From the NCBI GenBank assembly GCA_040382235.1, contig JBEIFV010000012.1:1-64000 (forward strand): a stretch of DNA of 64,000 bases. The letters are read 5' to 3'. The notes under the pieces are model-generated. The model searched no databases, was not told the origin of the DNA, and worked only from the letters and a program-made list of their open reading frames with translations. The stretch is from JAEUOS01 sp040382235 (GTDB lineage Bacteria; Pseudomonadota; Gammaproteobacteria; Burkholderiales; JAEUOS01). This document shows, piece by piece, positions 34,357 through 43,010 of the stretch (position 1 is the stretch's first letter; every line of letters starts with the position of its first letter). The translations under genes were made by a program, and so were the position numbers.

Positions 34357-35652
34357 TCAACCCAGCATGTCGTGCCAGATGTTTTTGGCCCAGGCGTTGG
34401 CGTAGGCGCCCTCCAACTCGGAGGCCGCAGTCGACAGCCCGCCTGAACCCGGCACTGTCTTCATGGTCTTGTCTTTCGGATCATAGGCATGCACGCTGGC
34501 CACATGCACCACGTTGCGGTCGTCCACAAACGAGTAGCAGGTGTTGGCCATCATCGGCGCCGGCGATGGGGTGCGCCCGTTCATCAGTTCAACGATCGCA
34601 GCCGCTGCAACCTTGGCATGCTGATTGGCCATATGACCCGACTTGGGCATGGCCGCGGCCGCCAAGGTGGAGTCGCCAAGCACATGAATGCCCGGCCGCG
34701 CTATCGATTCCATGCTGAGCCAGTCGACTCCACACCAGCGGTTGTTTGCCGTGATCAGTCCCGCCTGCTGCGCGATATTGCCAGCCCGCATCGGCGGCAG
34801 CACGTTGAGCACATCGGCCTTGACATCCGCACCGACATCGAGCACCGCGGACAGCGTCGCCAGGTTGACGTCCCTGACCTCGCTGTTGTTGCGGTACTCG
34901 ATCAAGCCCTTGTACTGGCCATTCCATTGCGCCTTGAACAAGGCGGGCTTGGAGATCACATCTTCATTGGCGTCCAAGATGACGACTTTGCTTTTCGGCT
35001 TGGACTGCTTGAAATAATGAGCGACCTGGCACGCACGCTCATAGGGACCGGGCGGGCAGCGATACGGCGCGCGCGGAATCGACAAAACATAGACGCCACC
35101 ATCGCGCATGGCTTCCAGTTGCCGGCGCAAGGCGACCGTGTCAGGCCCCGCCTTCCATGCGTGCAGTACCTGTTCGCGGGCCTTCGGATCCTTGAAAGCA
35201 CCGATCTGGTCAAACATGAAATCGACACCCGGCGCAACAACCAGGCGGTCATACGCGAGATCCTGGATCTTTTTCAACTCGACCGTTTTCTTGTCGACGT
35301 TGACCTTGGTGACTTCATCGTTGATCACCTGCACGCCGTATTCACGCAAGCCTGCATAACCCACGGTCAGATCCTCGATCTTGCGGCTGCCGCCGAGCAC
35401 CAGGTTCGACAATGGGCAGGAAACGAAGCTGCGGTTCATCTCGATCATGAACACTTCAATCGCGCCCTCCGACCACATCCGCAGATACTTGGCCGCGGTG
35501 GCGCCACCGTAGCCGCCACCGATCACGATGACGCGCCCGATCTTGGCAGGCGGCGTCGCGGTGGTGGCGCAACCGGCCAGCGCCAGCGCACCGGCAGCGC
35601 CCGAGGCCCGGAGGAAATCGCGGCGCGCGAAACGCCTGGAAGAGTTTTGCAT
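34357..35652 (-). CDS. fccB: Flavocytochrome c sulfide dehydrogenase flavoprotein (FccB/SoxF-like)
   Basis: 431 residues. A Tat-type signal (RRFARRDFLRASGA) is followed by ALALAGCATT, which reads as a lipobox, so the protein may be a Tat-exported lipoprotein. The FAD motif is VIVIGGGYGGATAAKYLRM. Redox cysteines are in RSFVSCPLSNLVLGG, APYRCPPGPYERACQVAHY and NNRWCGVDWLSM. The family oxidises sulfide with a c-type cytochrome partner; one is encoded 8 bp downstream. Sulfide oxidation is inferred from family and pairing. Confidence 0.85.
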   Translation of the reverse strand: MQNSSRRFARRDFLRASGAAGALALAGCATTATPPAKIGRVIVIGGGYGGATAAKYLRMWSEGAIEVFMIEMNRSFVSCPLSNLVLGGSRKIEDLTVGYAGLREYGVQVINDEVTKVNVDKKTVELKKIQDLAYDRLVVAPGVDFMFDQIGAFKDPKAREQVLHAWKAGPDTVALRRQLEAMRDGGVYVLSIPRAPYRCPPGPYERACQVAHYFKQSKPKSKVVILDANEDVISKPALFKAQWNGQYKGLIEYRNNSEVRDVNLATLSAVLDVGADVKADVLNVLPPMRAGNIAQQAGLITANNRWCGVDWLSMESIARPGIHVLGDSTLAAAAMPKSGHMANQHAKVAAAAIVELMNGRTPSPAPMMANTCYSFVDDRNVVHVASVHAYDPKDKTMKTVPGSGGLSTAASELEGAYANAWAKNIWHDMLG

Positions 35653-35660
35653 GGCGCCCC

Positions 35661-35975
35661 TTACCTGGTCGGCTTCTGGGCGGCGAAAAACGCCGCCATC
35701 AGAGCAATCTGTTCATCGGTGTAGCCCTTGGCGATCTGATGCATGATGGTCGCCGCCGGTCCGCTGCGCTGGCCACTTTTGAAGGCATTCATCTGCGCGA
35801 TCATGCCAGCCTGTGACTGGCCGGCAAGGCCCGGAATGCCTCCCTGGCTGTGTCCATTGGTGCCATGGCAATTGGCACACTGCGCCGCCAGATTGCGTCC
35901 TTGATGGCGGTCCTGAGCCGATACCGAGGCCGCGGCAAACGCCAGGGCCAACGCCAATAAGTGTTCAAGTCTCAT
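35661..35975 (-). CDS. Small class I c-type cytochrome, probable FccA-like partner
   Basis: 104 residues. The signal peptide MRLEHLLALALAFAAASVSA is followed by one haem site CANCH (AAQCANCHGTNGHSQGGIPG); the axial Met is likely in the MIAQM or IMHQIA region. The start at 35975 has GGGAGG ten bases upstream. Directly downstream of the flavoprotein gene it should accept its electrons. Confidence 0.88.
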   Translation of the reverse strand: MRLEHLLALALAFAAASVSAQDRHQGRNLAAQCANCHGTNGHSQGGIPGLAGQSQAGMIAQMNAFKSGQRSGPAATIMHQIAKGYTDEQIALMAAFFAAQKPTR

Positions 35976-36087
35976 GCTGTATTGCCTCCCTTTGCGCTTG
36001 TCAGTCATTTGTATCGATGCGTAATGTACCCGATGCGCCGGCAGAAATGAAATAGCCGCGAGCGATATAGACATGCTGCGCACCGAC

Positions 36088-36114
36088 AAAAAAAGGCCGC
36101 CCTCGGGCGGCCTT
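36088..36114 (-). terminator. Terminator of clpA
   Basis: On the minus strand AAGGCCGCC-CGAGG-GGCGGCCTT is followed by a seven-T run, 19 bp past the clpA stop. It is a standard intrinsic terminator. Confidence 0.85.
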
Positions 36115-36132
36115 GTAATTAGGCAGAAAAAA

Positions 36133-38454
36133 TCAAAGCACTTCGACCGGTTCGTCGTTGGTCTTGCCGTCGGATTTGGGTTCTTCACCCGCATGCACAG
36201 TGAGCTTGACCTTGGCGTCGTCGCCCTCGCCGTCGAGATCGACCGTGACCTTTCCCCCGGTCACCAACTTTCCGAACAGCAGTTCGTCGGCCAAGGCTTT
36301 GCGAATGGTGTCCTGGATCAGGCGTGACATCGGACGCGCCCCCATGAGCGGGTCGAAGCCTTTCTTGGCAAGGTGCTTGCGCAAGGCATCGGTAAAGATC
36401 GCTTCGACTTTTTTCTCGTGCAACTGTTGTTCAAGCTGCATCAGGAACTTGTCGACCACGCGCAAGATGACATCCTCGTTGAGCGCCTTGAACGAGATGA
36501 TCGCGTCGAGACGATTGCGGAACTCGGGGGTGAACATGCGCTTGATGTCGCCCATTTCGTCGCCCGCCTGCTTGGCATTGGTGAACCCCATCGACGACTT
36601 TTGCAACGACTCGGCGCCTGCATTGGTGGTCATGATGATGATCACGTTGCGGAAATCCGCCTTGCGTCCATTGTTGTCGGTCAGGGTGCCGTGGTCCATG
36701 ACCTGCAGGAGAATGTTGAAAATGTCCGGATGGGCCTTTTCGATTTCGTCGAGGAGCAGCACGGCATGCGGCTTCTTGGAGATCGCCTCGGTCAACAGCC
36801 CACCCTGATCGAAGCCCACGTAACCGGGTGGCGCGCCGATCAGGCGACTCACGGCATGACGCTCCATGTACTCGGACATGTCGAAGCGAATCAGTTCGAT
36901 GCCCATCGTATACGCCAGCTGGCGCGCGGCCTCGGTCTTGCCGACCCCGGTCGGGCCGGAAAACAGGAAGTTGCCGATCGGCTTTTGCGGATTGCCCAGG
37001 CCGGAGCGCGCCATCTTGATGGCGCCCGCTAGCGCCTCGATCGCCGGATCCTGGCCGAACACCACGTTCTTCATGTCGCGATCGAGATTGGCCAACTTGC
37101 TGCGATCGTCCGACGACACGTTGTGCGGCGGGATGCGCGCAATTTTGGCGATGATTTCCTCGATGTCGGTCTTGCCGATCACCTTCTTTTGCTTGGATTT
37201 GGGCAGGATGCGCTGCGCCGCGCCGGCTTCGTCGATCACGTCGATGGCCTTGTCAGGCAATTGGCGATCGTTGATATAGCGCGCCGACAGCTCGGCAGCG
37301 GTCGTGATGGCGGACGCCGAGTATTTGATGCCGTGATGCTCTTCGAAGCGTGATTTCAGGCCGCGCAAGATCTGCACGGTTTCGTCCACTGAAGGTTCGT
37401 TGACATCGATCTTCTGGAAGCGACGAGCCAGAGCATGATCTTTCTCGAACACGCCACGGTACTCGACATAAGTGGTGGCGCCGATGCACTTTAGCTGCCC
37501 GCTGGACAGCGCCGGCTTGAGCAGGTTGGACGCATCCAGCGTGCCCCCTGAGGCAGCACCGGCCCCGATCAGGGTGTGGATCTCGTCAATGAACAGTATC
37601 GCCTTCGGATTGTTGGTCAGCTTCTTGAGCACGCCCTTCAGACGTTGCTCGAAATCACCACGGTACTTGGTACCGGCCAGTAACGAGCCCATGTCGAGCG
37701 AATAGACCACCGAGTCCTTGAGTATCTCGGGCACTTCGCCTTCGACAATGCGCTTGGCCAGCCCTTCGGCGATCGCGGTTTTGCCCACACCTGCCTCGCC
37801 CACCAGCAGGGGATTATTCTTGCGGCGCCGGCACAGCGTCTGAATCACCCGGTCAAGTTCGAGTTCGCGGCCAATCAGCGGATCGATCTTGCCCTCGGCC
37901 GCCGATTTGTTCAGATTCTGCGTGTATTGTTCCAATGGGCTTTGCTTGCCATCGCTTTCCTGTTCGGTCTCCTGGTTCTCGGCCTTGTCAGCACCGGCCT
38001 TTTCCTTCTCGGGCGGCTGCTTGGTGATGCCGTGGCTGATGTAGTTGACCACATCGAGCCTGGTGATGCCCTGTTGATGCAGGTAGTACACCGCGTGCGA
38101 ATCCTTTTCGCCGAAGATCGCTACCAGCACGTTGGCGCCGGTGACTTCCTTCTTGCCGTTCGACGATGATTGGACATGCATGATGGCGCGCTGGATCACG
38201 CGCTGGAAACCCAAGGTCGGCTGCGTGTCGACATCCTCGGTGCCGGCCACGGTGGGTGTGTGCTCCCCGATGAACTGGCCGAGATTCTTGCGCAGGTCAT
38301 CGATATTGGCGCCCACCGCACGCATTACTTCGGCCGCGGTCGGGTTATCCAGGAGGGCCAGAAGCAGGTGTTCAACGGTGATGAACTCATGCCGCTTTTG
38401 CCGCGCTTCGACAAACGCCATGTGCAGGCTGACTTCCAACTCTTGCGCAATCAT
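36133..38454 (-). CDS. clpA: ATP-dependent Clp protease ATP-binding subunit ClpA
   Basis: 773 residues. The N-terminal Clp repeat domain is MIAQELEVSLHMAFVEARQK. There are two AAA+ modules with Walker A motifs GEAGVGKTA and GPTGVGKTEAARQLAY, and VLLLDEIEKAHPDIF is Walker B of D2. It unfolds substrates for ClpP. The start at 38454 has AAGGCG upstream. The C-terminus carries a non-conserved acidic tail. clpS lies 97 bp upstream. Confidence 0.97.
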   Translation of the reverse strand: MIAQELEVSLHMAFVEARQKRHEFITVEHLLLALLDNPTAAEVMRAVGANIDDLRKNLGQFIGEHTPTVAGTEDVDTQPTLGFQRVIQRAIMHVQSSSNGKKEVTGANVLVAIFGEKDSHAVYYLHQQGITRLDVVNYISHGITKQPPEKEKAGADKAENQETEQESDGKQSPLEQYTQNLNKSAAEGKIDPLIGRELELDRVIQTLCRRRKNNPLLVGEAGVGKTAIAEGLAKRIVEGEVPEILKDSVVYSLDMGSLLAGTKYRGDFEQRLKGVLKKLTNNPKAILFIDEIHTLIGAGAASGGTLDASNLLKPALSSGQLKCIGATTYVEYRGVFEKDHALARRFQKIDVNEPSVDETVQILRGLKSRFEEHHGIKYSASAITTAAELSARYINDRQLPDKAIDVIDEAGAAQRILPKSKQKKVIGKTDIEEIIAKIARIPPHNVSSDDRSKLANLDRDMKNVVFGQDPAIEALAGAIKMARSGLGNPQKPIGNFLFSGPTGVGKTEAARQLAYTMGIELIRFDMSEYMERHAVSRLIGAPPGYVGFDQGGLLTEAISKKPHAVLLLDEIEKAHPDIFNILLQVMDHGTLTDNNGRKADFRNVIIIMTTNAGAESLQKSSMGFTNAKQAGDEMGDIKRMFTPEFRNRLDAIISFKALNEDVILRVVDKFLMQLEQQLHEKKVEAIFTDALRKHLAKKGFDPLMGARPMSRLIQDTIRKALADELLFGKLVTGGKVTVDLDGEGDDAKVKLTVHAGEEPKSDGKTNDEPVEVL

Positions 38455-38551
38455 TTTTCGCCTTAATCGCCGGAGTATCCGGCATGCAAACAAACTCTAC
38501 ACCAAAACCATTTTGAGGCGCCCAAAAAATTGCGGCGCCTTGTCAGAAGGT

Positions 38552-38869
38552 TTACTCGGTTTCTTCCATTGTGCACTGAAGCGGATGCTGATGCGCGCGC
38601 GCATGCTGGGTTACCAGTTCAACCTTGGTACCGGCCATATCTTTGGGATAGATCCCGCAAACAGCCATGCCTTCGCGATGCACCTTGAGCATGATCTGGG
38701 TCGCCTGCTCGCGACTTTTGTTGAAAAATTGCTGGATGGTGCTGACAACGAACTCCATCGGCGTGTAGTCGTCGTTGAGCAGGAGCACTTTGTACATCGG
38801 CGGCGGTTTGACCTGCTGCTTCTGTTGCTCAAGGACTGTGCCGCCGTCCGAATCAAACTTGTTTGCCAT
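38552..38869 (-). CDS. clpS: ClpA adaptor ClpS
   Basis: 105 residues. The core is MYKVLLLNDDYTPMEFVVST, then QQFFNKSREQATQIMLKVHR and GMAVCGIYPKDMAGTKVELV. The Asn-Asp-Asp of LNDDYTP and the His of VHREG recognise N-end-rule residues. It delivers N-degron substrates to ClpA encoded next. The ATG at 38869 gives a normal N-terminus. Confidence 0.97.
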   Translation of the reverse strand: MANKFDSDGGTVLEQQKQQVKPPPMYKVLLLNDDYTPMEFVVSTIQQFFNKSREQATQIMLKVHREGMAVCGIYPKDMAGTKVELVTQHARAHQHPLQCTMEETE

Positions 38870-39581
38870 GTCGAAATTGTATCCATCCGCATCTAATCCG
38901 CAACCGGGAGAATAGGGTAAATGGGGCGCCAACCCGGGTTTTCAAATGGCCTCGTGGTGAAAAATACAACAACGCGCGGCCAAGCGCCGGGATGTCGCTT
39001 GATTTGCAAGCTTGGACGCCGTAAAAAGTGAAAGGTTTGGCTTGTGAAGCTCCCAAAAAGATGCAAATGCTGCTTCGTCAGCTACGGATTGTCCCAGAAT
39101 CGACGCCGAGTGCATGCTCCAGACCGGCTAAGGCGGGTCTCTGCGCGGCCTTCGACAATCGCCGGCGCAATCTCATTGGGTGGGCGCATGCGTCGGGAAA
39201 CACTGAACAAGCCCGTAGATCGCGAAAGACACTTTTGCAGCCCGCTCAATCGATACGGGTCTTCGTTTGAAACTCCGTATTCCACGGCCTTGTTCAGCGT
39301 TTTCCTGGCAGTATGTTGAAATGGCTTGACGATGCGAAAGGTCATGGCTGCATTCCCCCCGACGGCGGCGGTGAAAACCTGTCCCAACCTTTCTTACCAA
39401 TGAAATTGCCTGGATTCAAGTCCCTCAGGGAGCACCAGTTCGCTGTGACCCACGGGCAAATAGGCAAACACGCTTGGAAGACCCAGTCGATTCGACCGGC
39501 GCGACGCCATCGGGCTGCCGCCCCGTGACGAGCGTGACCAGCGGGCGAGGGCTTGCCCGACAACCGTCGGAAGGTGTAGCG
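38870..39581. other. Gene-poor stretch of about 700 bp
   Basis: No convincing protein gene: short frames here are of mixed, shadow-like composition. It holds the MITE-like inverted-repeat element at 39196-39305. A segment near 39412-39436 looks like a tRNA 3' end but has no matching 5' acceptor strand. It lies between divergent clpS and the pseudouridine synthase. Confidence 0.5.
39196..39305. repeat. MITE-like inverted-repeat element
   Basis: GGAAACACTGAACAAG (39196-39211) and, inverted, GGAAAACGCTGAACAAG (rc of 39289-39305) bound a 110-bp segment without a coding frame. Ends like these resemble terminal repeats of insertion sequences. A similar end, AGAAAACACTGAATGAGCCC, lies at 60731-60750. 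It could be a non-autonomous element or a deleted IS. Confidence 0.45.
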
Positions 39582-40196
39582 ATGAAGTCCCGCCTGATCG
39601 GCCTGAACAAGCCGTTTGGCGTGATATGCCAGTTTTCCCCGCACAAGGACCACCCGACGCTGGCCGACTACGTCAGGGTTCCTCAGGTGTATGCCGCCGG
39701 ACGGCTCGACACCGACAGCGAAGGACTACTGCTGCTGACCGCGGATGGCGCACTGCAACACGGCATCGCAGAGCCGCGCCACAAACTCGAAAAGTGTTAT
39801 TGGGTGCAAGTCGAGGGCGCGCCCGACACGGGGGCATTGCGGCGTCTCGCCGCTGGCGTTGACCTTGGTGATTTTGTCACCCGAGCCTGCAAGGTCTGTG
39901 TAATCGATGAACCGGCCGGCCTGTGGCCTCGCTCGCCCCCGATCCGCGTTCGCAAGGCGATTCCCACAACCTGGCTCGAAATCCGGATTACAGAGGGCAA
40001 AAATCGGCAAATAAGGCGGATGACGGCAAAATGTGGATGGCCGACGCTGCGCCTGATCCGCCACTCCATCGGGCCGTTCCAGCTCGGGAATCTGGCGCCG
40101 GGACAATCATGTGATTTCGACGCGACCCAACTTGGGAAAAAATCGCGTCAACCCGCGAGTCGGGCGTCGCCTACAGTGCCCGCCGCGCGGCAATAG
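39582..40196 (+). CDS. rluE: RluE/RsuA-family pseudouridine synthase
   Basis: 204 residues. The catalytic aspartate is in AAGRLDTDSEGLLLLTADGA. The family closes with ITEGKNRQIRRMTAKCGWPT and LRLIRHSIGPFQLGNLAPGQ. It has no S4 domain and resembles the short RluE type, which modifies 23S rRNA. The start at 39582 has GGAAGG upstream and drops an unrelated N-terminal extension. Confidence 0.9.
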   Translation: MKSRLIGLNKPFGVICQFSPHKDHPTLADYVRVPQVYAAGRLDTDSEGLLLLTADGALQHGIAEPRHKLEKCYWVQVEGAPDTGALRRLAAGVDLGDFVTRACKVCVIDEPAGLWPRSPPIRVRKAIPTTWLEIRITEGKNRQIRRMTAKCGWPTLRLIRHSIGPFQLGNLAPGQSCDFDATQLGKKSRQPASRASPTVPAARQ

Positions 40197-40604
40197 GTCC
40201 GCAGGACATACCAATGGCCGCGCATACCAGACAGAACGATTTTGGCAGAAGCACCTGATTGCGATCACTGCTGCGGCCTTGATCGCCAGTGGCGCCGGGG
40301 CGAGCGCCAACCGGGCCCGGCCGCATTGGCTGAATGCATCGCGTCGTCGTCGTCAAGTTCGCTGCCAAAGTGAAAAAGCCAAGAGCCAGGCGGGCATCAA
40401 GTCGGGAATCGGCGCTAAAAAGGAGGCGGTTTGCTTCGTGGCATGTCTGAATATCCGGGTCACTGGCTTCTTTGTGGGCATGGCGCAGGTTTTCGCAAAA
40501 TCGATGCGAAAGCTGTCAACCAGCGGATTAAGGCCGCGTTATTTGCAGTGACCGAGGAGGTCAATCCTGCAAAACGTTCGAACCTTCAAGACAAGGAATT
40601 CAAA
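40197..40604. other. Intergenic region with a possible degraded secreted-protein remnant
   Basis: 408 bp. A plus-strand frame reads KHLIAITAAALIASGAGASA, signal-peptide-like, but has no clear ATG or ribosome site and continues into a low-quality sequence. It resembles a degraded relative of the small secreted protein at 40605. I see no other feature. Confidence 0.35.
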
Positions 40605-40805
40605 ATGAACAAACTTCTGTCCGTACTGCTCGCCGGCGTCATCGCCACCGCTTCGTCTGTTGGCTTCGCGCAAGACAAAAAGGCTGACGCACCGAAAGCC
40701 GATGCGCCCAAGGCTGAGATGAAAAAAGACGCACCTGCCAAGAAAGAGAAAAAAGAGAAAAAGGCCAAAAAAGAGAAAAAAGCCAAGCCTGAAGCCAAGA
40801 AGTAA
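40605..40805 (+). CDS. Small secreted Lys/Ala-rich protein
   Basis: 66 residues: a signal peptide MNKLLSVLLAGVIATASSVG ending at FAQ, then a 40-residue highly basic repeat tail of KADAPKA- and KKEKKAKK-type units. AAGGAA lies six bases upstream of the ATG, and a strong terminator follows. Such short basic periplasmic proteins are common in Burkholderiales but uncharacterised; a role in binding acidic polymers is only a guess. Confidence 0.75.
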   Translation: MNKLLSVLLAGVIATASSVGFAQDKKADAPKADAPKAEMKKDAPAKKEKKEKKAKKEKKAKPEAKK

Positions 40806-40833
40806 TCGCGGAAGAAATCCCCGCCATTAAAAA

Positions 40834-40860
40834 AACCGGGCTTGCCGCCCGGTTTTTTTT
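40834..40860 (+). terminator. Intrinsic terminator
   Basis: AACCGGGC-TTGCC-GCCCGGTT followed by an eight-T run, 29 bp after the small basic protein gene. Confidence 0.9.
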
Positions 40861-40925
40861 GGCTCGCATCTCGCCGCGCAGCTAGAATCTGGCTTCCTTT
40901 CCAACCTTGTTGAGCGCCTGACACC

Positions 40926-41393
40926 ATGCTCCCCGGTCTATTGCGCAGTGCTGCGTGTGTGACTCTGCTGGCAACCCTTTTTGCAACGCCAGGCGCACGC
41001 GCCCAGGGACAACCGCCCCTGCCTGCCATACAGTTGCAGATCGGCCTCTACCTGATCAAGGCAGAAGTCGCCGCGAACCACGGCACCCGCATGCAAGGCT
41101 TGATGCTGCGCGAGAAGATGGGCGCCAACGAAGGCATGCTGTTTGTCTTCCCGGAGCGTGACCGACAGTGCATGTGGATGAAAAACACGCTGCTGCCGCT
41201 TTCTGTCGCATTTATCGACGACAGCGGGGTCATTCTCAATGTCGAAGACATGAAGCCGCAAACCGAGGACAGTCACTGCAGCGCCAAGCCGGCGCGCTAT
41301 GCGCTGGAAATGAATCTAGGCTGGTTCAAGGCCAAAAACTTGAAACCCGGGACCAAAATCAGCGGCATCGAGAAAGCCGGCCCACCCCAGTAA
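40926..41393 (+). CDS. Secreted DUF192-family protein
   Basis: 155 residues. The signal peptide ends at ARAQ. The DUF192 core is AEVAANHGTRMQGLMLREKM, then GMLFVFPERDRQCMWMKNTL and PLSVAFIDDSGVILNVEDMK, with ARYALEMNLGWFKAKNLKPG. Function is unknown in this widespread family. It follows the preceding terminator and stands alone before yqeY on the other strand. Confidence 0.88.
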   Translation: MLPGLLRSAACVTLLATLFATPGARAQGQPPLPAIQLQIGLYLIKAEVAANHGTRMQGLMLREKMGANEGMLFVFPERDRQCMWMKNTLLPLSVAFIDDSGVILNVEDMKPQTEDSHCSAKPARYALEMNLGWFKAKNLKPGTKISGIEKAGPPQ

Positions 41394-41422
41394 CGCCGCT
41401 CTGCGACCTTCTGGCTTTCGCC

Positions 41423-41869
41423 TCAGCCCGCAAGCCTGGCCTTGACCACAGCCGATAGTTGCGCCATGTCGGCGCGCCCGGCCAGTTTGGTCCTGAGAAC
41501 AGCCATGACCTTACCCATGATCGCGGGCCCGCCCGCGCCAGCCTCGGCCAGCGCTTGTGCCAGAACCGCTTCGATCTCGTCACGCGAAGCCTGCCGCGGC
41601 AAATAGGCCGACAGCACTCCAACCTCGAATTCCTCGCCGTCAGCCAGATCATCGCGCTTTGCCGCCCGGTACTGGGTCACGGAATCACGACGCTTCTTGA
41701 GTTCCTTTTCGACGATCGCGATGACGTCCACGTCGGCCAGTTCAATGCGCCGGTCGACCTCGACCTGCTTGCAGGCGGACAGCAGCATGCGGATGGCCGA
41801 AAGGCGCTGACTATCGCGGGCGCGCATGGCGGTCTTCATGTCTTCGGTGATGCGTTCCTTGAGCAGCAT
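41423..41869 (-). CDS. yqeY: YqeY/GatB-tail-like protein
   Basis: 148 residues. MLLKERITEDMKTAMRARDS followed by LSAIRMLLSACKQVEVDRRI is the YqeY N-terminus. EFEVGVLSAYLPRQASRDEI and GKVMAVLRTKLAGRADMAQL complete the domain, which is shared with the tRNA-binding tail of GatB. The usual location after rpsU is kept. The ATG at 41869 starts at the normal family N-terminus; a terminator (41936-41966) separates it from rpsU. Confidence 0.9.
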   Translation of the reverse strand: MLLKERITEDMKTAMRARDSQRLSAIRMLLSACKQVEVDRRIELADVDVIAIVEKELKKRRDSVTQYRAAKRDDLADGEEFEVGVLSAYLPRQASRDEIEAVLAQALAEAGAGGPAIMGKVMAVLRTKLAGRADMAQLSAVVKARLAG

Positions 41870-41935
41870 GGTGAACCCCAGTGTTTCACTGAATATTGAG
41901 CGCCATTCCCGAACGGGCTCCCCGCCCTGGACGAC

Positions 41936-41966
41936 AAAAAGCCGCGGGGTAGGAGACACCCGCGGC
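41936..41966 (-). terminator. Terminator of rpsU
   Basis: On the minus strand GCCGCGGG and CCCGCGGC pair around a 10-nt loop and are followed by TTTTT, 24 bp past the rpsU stop. Partial read-through would let rpsU and yqeY be expressed at different levels. Confidence 0.85.
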
Positions 41967-41989
41967 CTTCCGAAACTGCGGATCAGAAA

Positions 41990-42202
41990 TCAGTACAGCT
42001 TCGGCGGCAGTTGCTGGCTCTTCAGGCGCTTGTAGGTGCGCTTGACGGCCGCCGCATGCTTGCGCTTGCGCTCCGAAGTCGGCTTTTCGTAGAACTCGCG
42101 CGCGCGCAACTCGGTCAACAGACCAGTTTTCTCGATCGTGCGCTTGAAACGACGCATCGCGACTTCGAAAGGCTCATTTTCCTTGAGACGAACAGTAGGC
42201 AT
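41990..42202 (-). CDS. rpsU: 30S ribosomal protein S21
   Basis: 70 residues: MPTVRLKENEPFEVAMRRFK, then RAREFYEKPTSERKRKHAAA and RTYKRLKSQQLPPKLY. This is bacterial S21 in full length with a betaproteobacterial basic C-terminus. It helps initiation on mRNAs. It is followed by a terminator and yqeY. Confidence 0.98.
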   Translation of the reverse strand: MPTVRLKENEPFEVAMRRFKRTIEKTGLLTELRAREFYEKPTSERKRKHAAAVKRTYKRLKSQQLPPKLY

Positions 42203-42311
42203 ATTTTTTCCGACATCCTAACAGCGGGCAGCCCATAATTATATGTTGTTTCACCGGCCAGCACAAGCACAAGTCTCCCGCAAAAGTAAGGATCGAAGTG
42301 CCGCGCGGGGG

Positions 42312-42337
42312 CTTGAAAAGCCGGCCGGCGTCCCCAT
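42312..42337 (+). promoter_or_regulatory. Sigma32-type heat-shock promoter of grpE
   Basis: CTTGAAA (42312-42318) and CCCCAT (42332-42337) with a 13-bp spacer match the sigma32 consensus. The grpE start follows 49 bp downstream. A second CTTGAAA at 42943-42949 lies before dnaK with a poorer -10. Confidence 0.8.
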
Positions 42338-42385
42338 CATCGACCGCAACGGAAGCAATCAGCCATGTTTTCAGCGGAGTTTTTC

Positions 42386-42913
42386 ATGACCGACGAAGCA
42401 AAGCCACAAGAGATCAACCAAGCGCAGGCGGCCGAAGCCGCCCTGCCGTTTCAGAGCAACGAGGACCGCATCATCGAACTCGAAGCGCAGTTGTCCGAGG
42501 CGCGCGAGAATTTCCTACGCGCCAAGGCCGAAACCGACAACACACGGCGCCGCGCACAGACCGATATTGCCAATACCCACAAGTACGCGGCGGAGAATTT
42601 TGCCGAAAGCCTGGTACCGGTCAAGGATAGCCTTGAAGCGGCCTTGAACGACCACACCGCCTCGCCGGAAACCCTCAAAAGCGGGGTGGAACTGACCCTA
42701 AAGCAACTGGTTGCCGCCTTCGAGCGCGCCAAGATCAGTGAATTGAACCCGATCGGGGCAAGATTCGATCCCAACATGCACCAGGCGATTTCGATGGTGG
42801 AAGCCGAAATCGAACCCAACCACGTAGTTGCGGTGCTGCAAAAGGGTTACCGGATCCACGACCGCGTTCTGCGCCCCGCGCTGGTGACAGTCGCCAAGGC
42901 GCGCGACGCTTGA
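42386..42913 (+). CDS. grpE: Nucleotide exchange factor GrpE
   Basis: 175 residues. A long N-terminal helix (EDRIIELEAQLSEARENFLR, then AKAETDNTRRRAQTDIANTH) is followed by the beta domain (NPIGARFDPNMHQAISMVEA, VVAVLQKGYRIHDRVLRPAL). It releases ADP from DnaK. The ATG at 42386 has GGAG eight bases upstream; an ATG at 42365 lacks one. dnaK follows 97 bp later. Confidence 0.95.
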   Translation: MTDEAKPQEINQAQAAEAALPFQSNEDRIIELEAQLSEARENFLRAKAETDNTRRRAQTDIANTHKYAAENFAESLVPVKDSLEAALNDHTASPETLKSGVELTLKQLVAAFERAKISELNPIGARFDPNMHQAISMVEAEIEPNHVVAVLQKGYRIHDRVLRPALVTVAKARDA

Positions 42914-43010
42914 AAGATCACCTGGCTGCCGCGCCATTGCCCCTTGAAAAGCACGGGTTTGAGCGGCATATCGATTCCATCTGAGACTTATAGCATTCAC
43001 GGAGACTGAC

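Noticed and set aside
39412..39436. tRNA 3'-end-like string ending GGGAGCACCA
   Set aside because: No 5' acceptor partner upstream and the T-arm does not pair properly.
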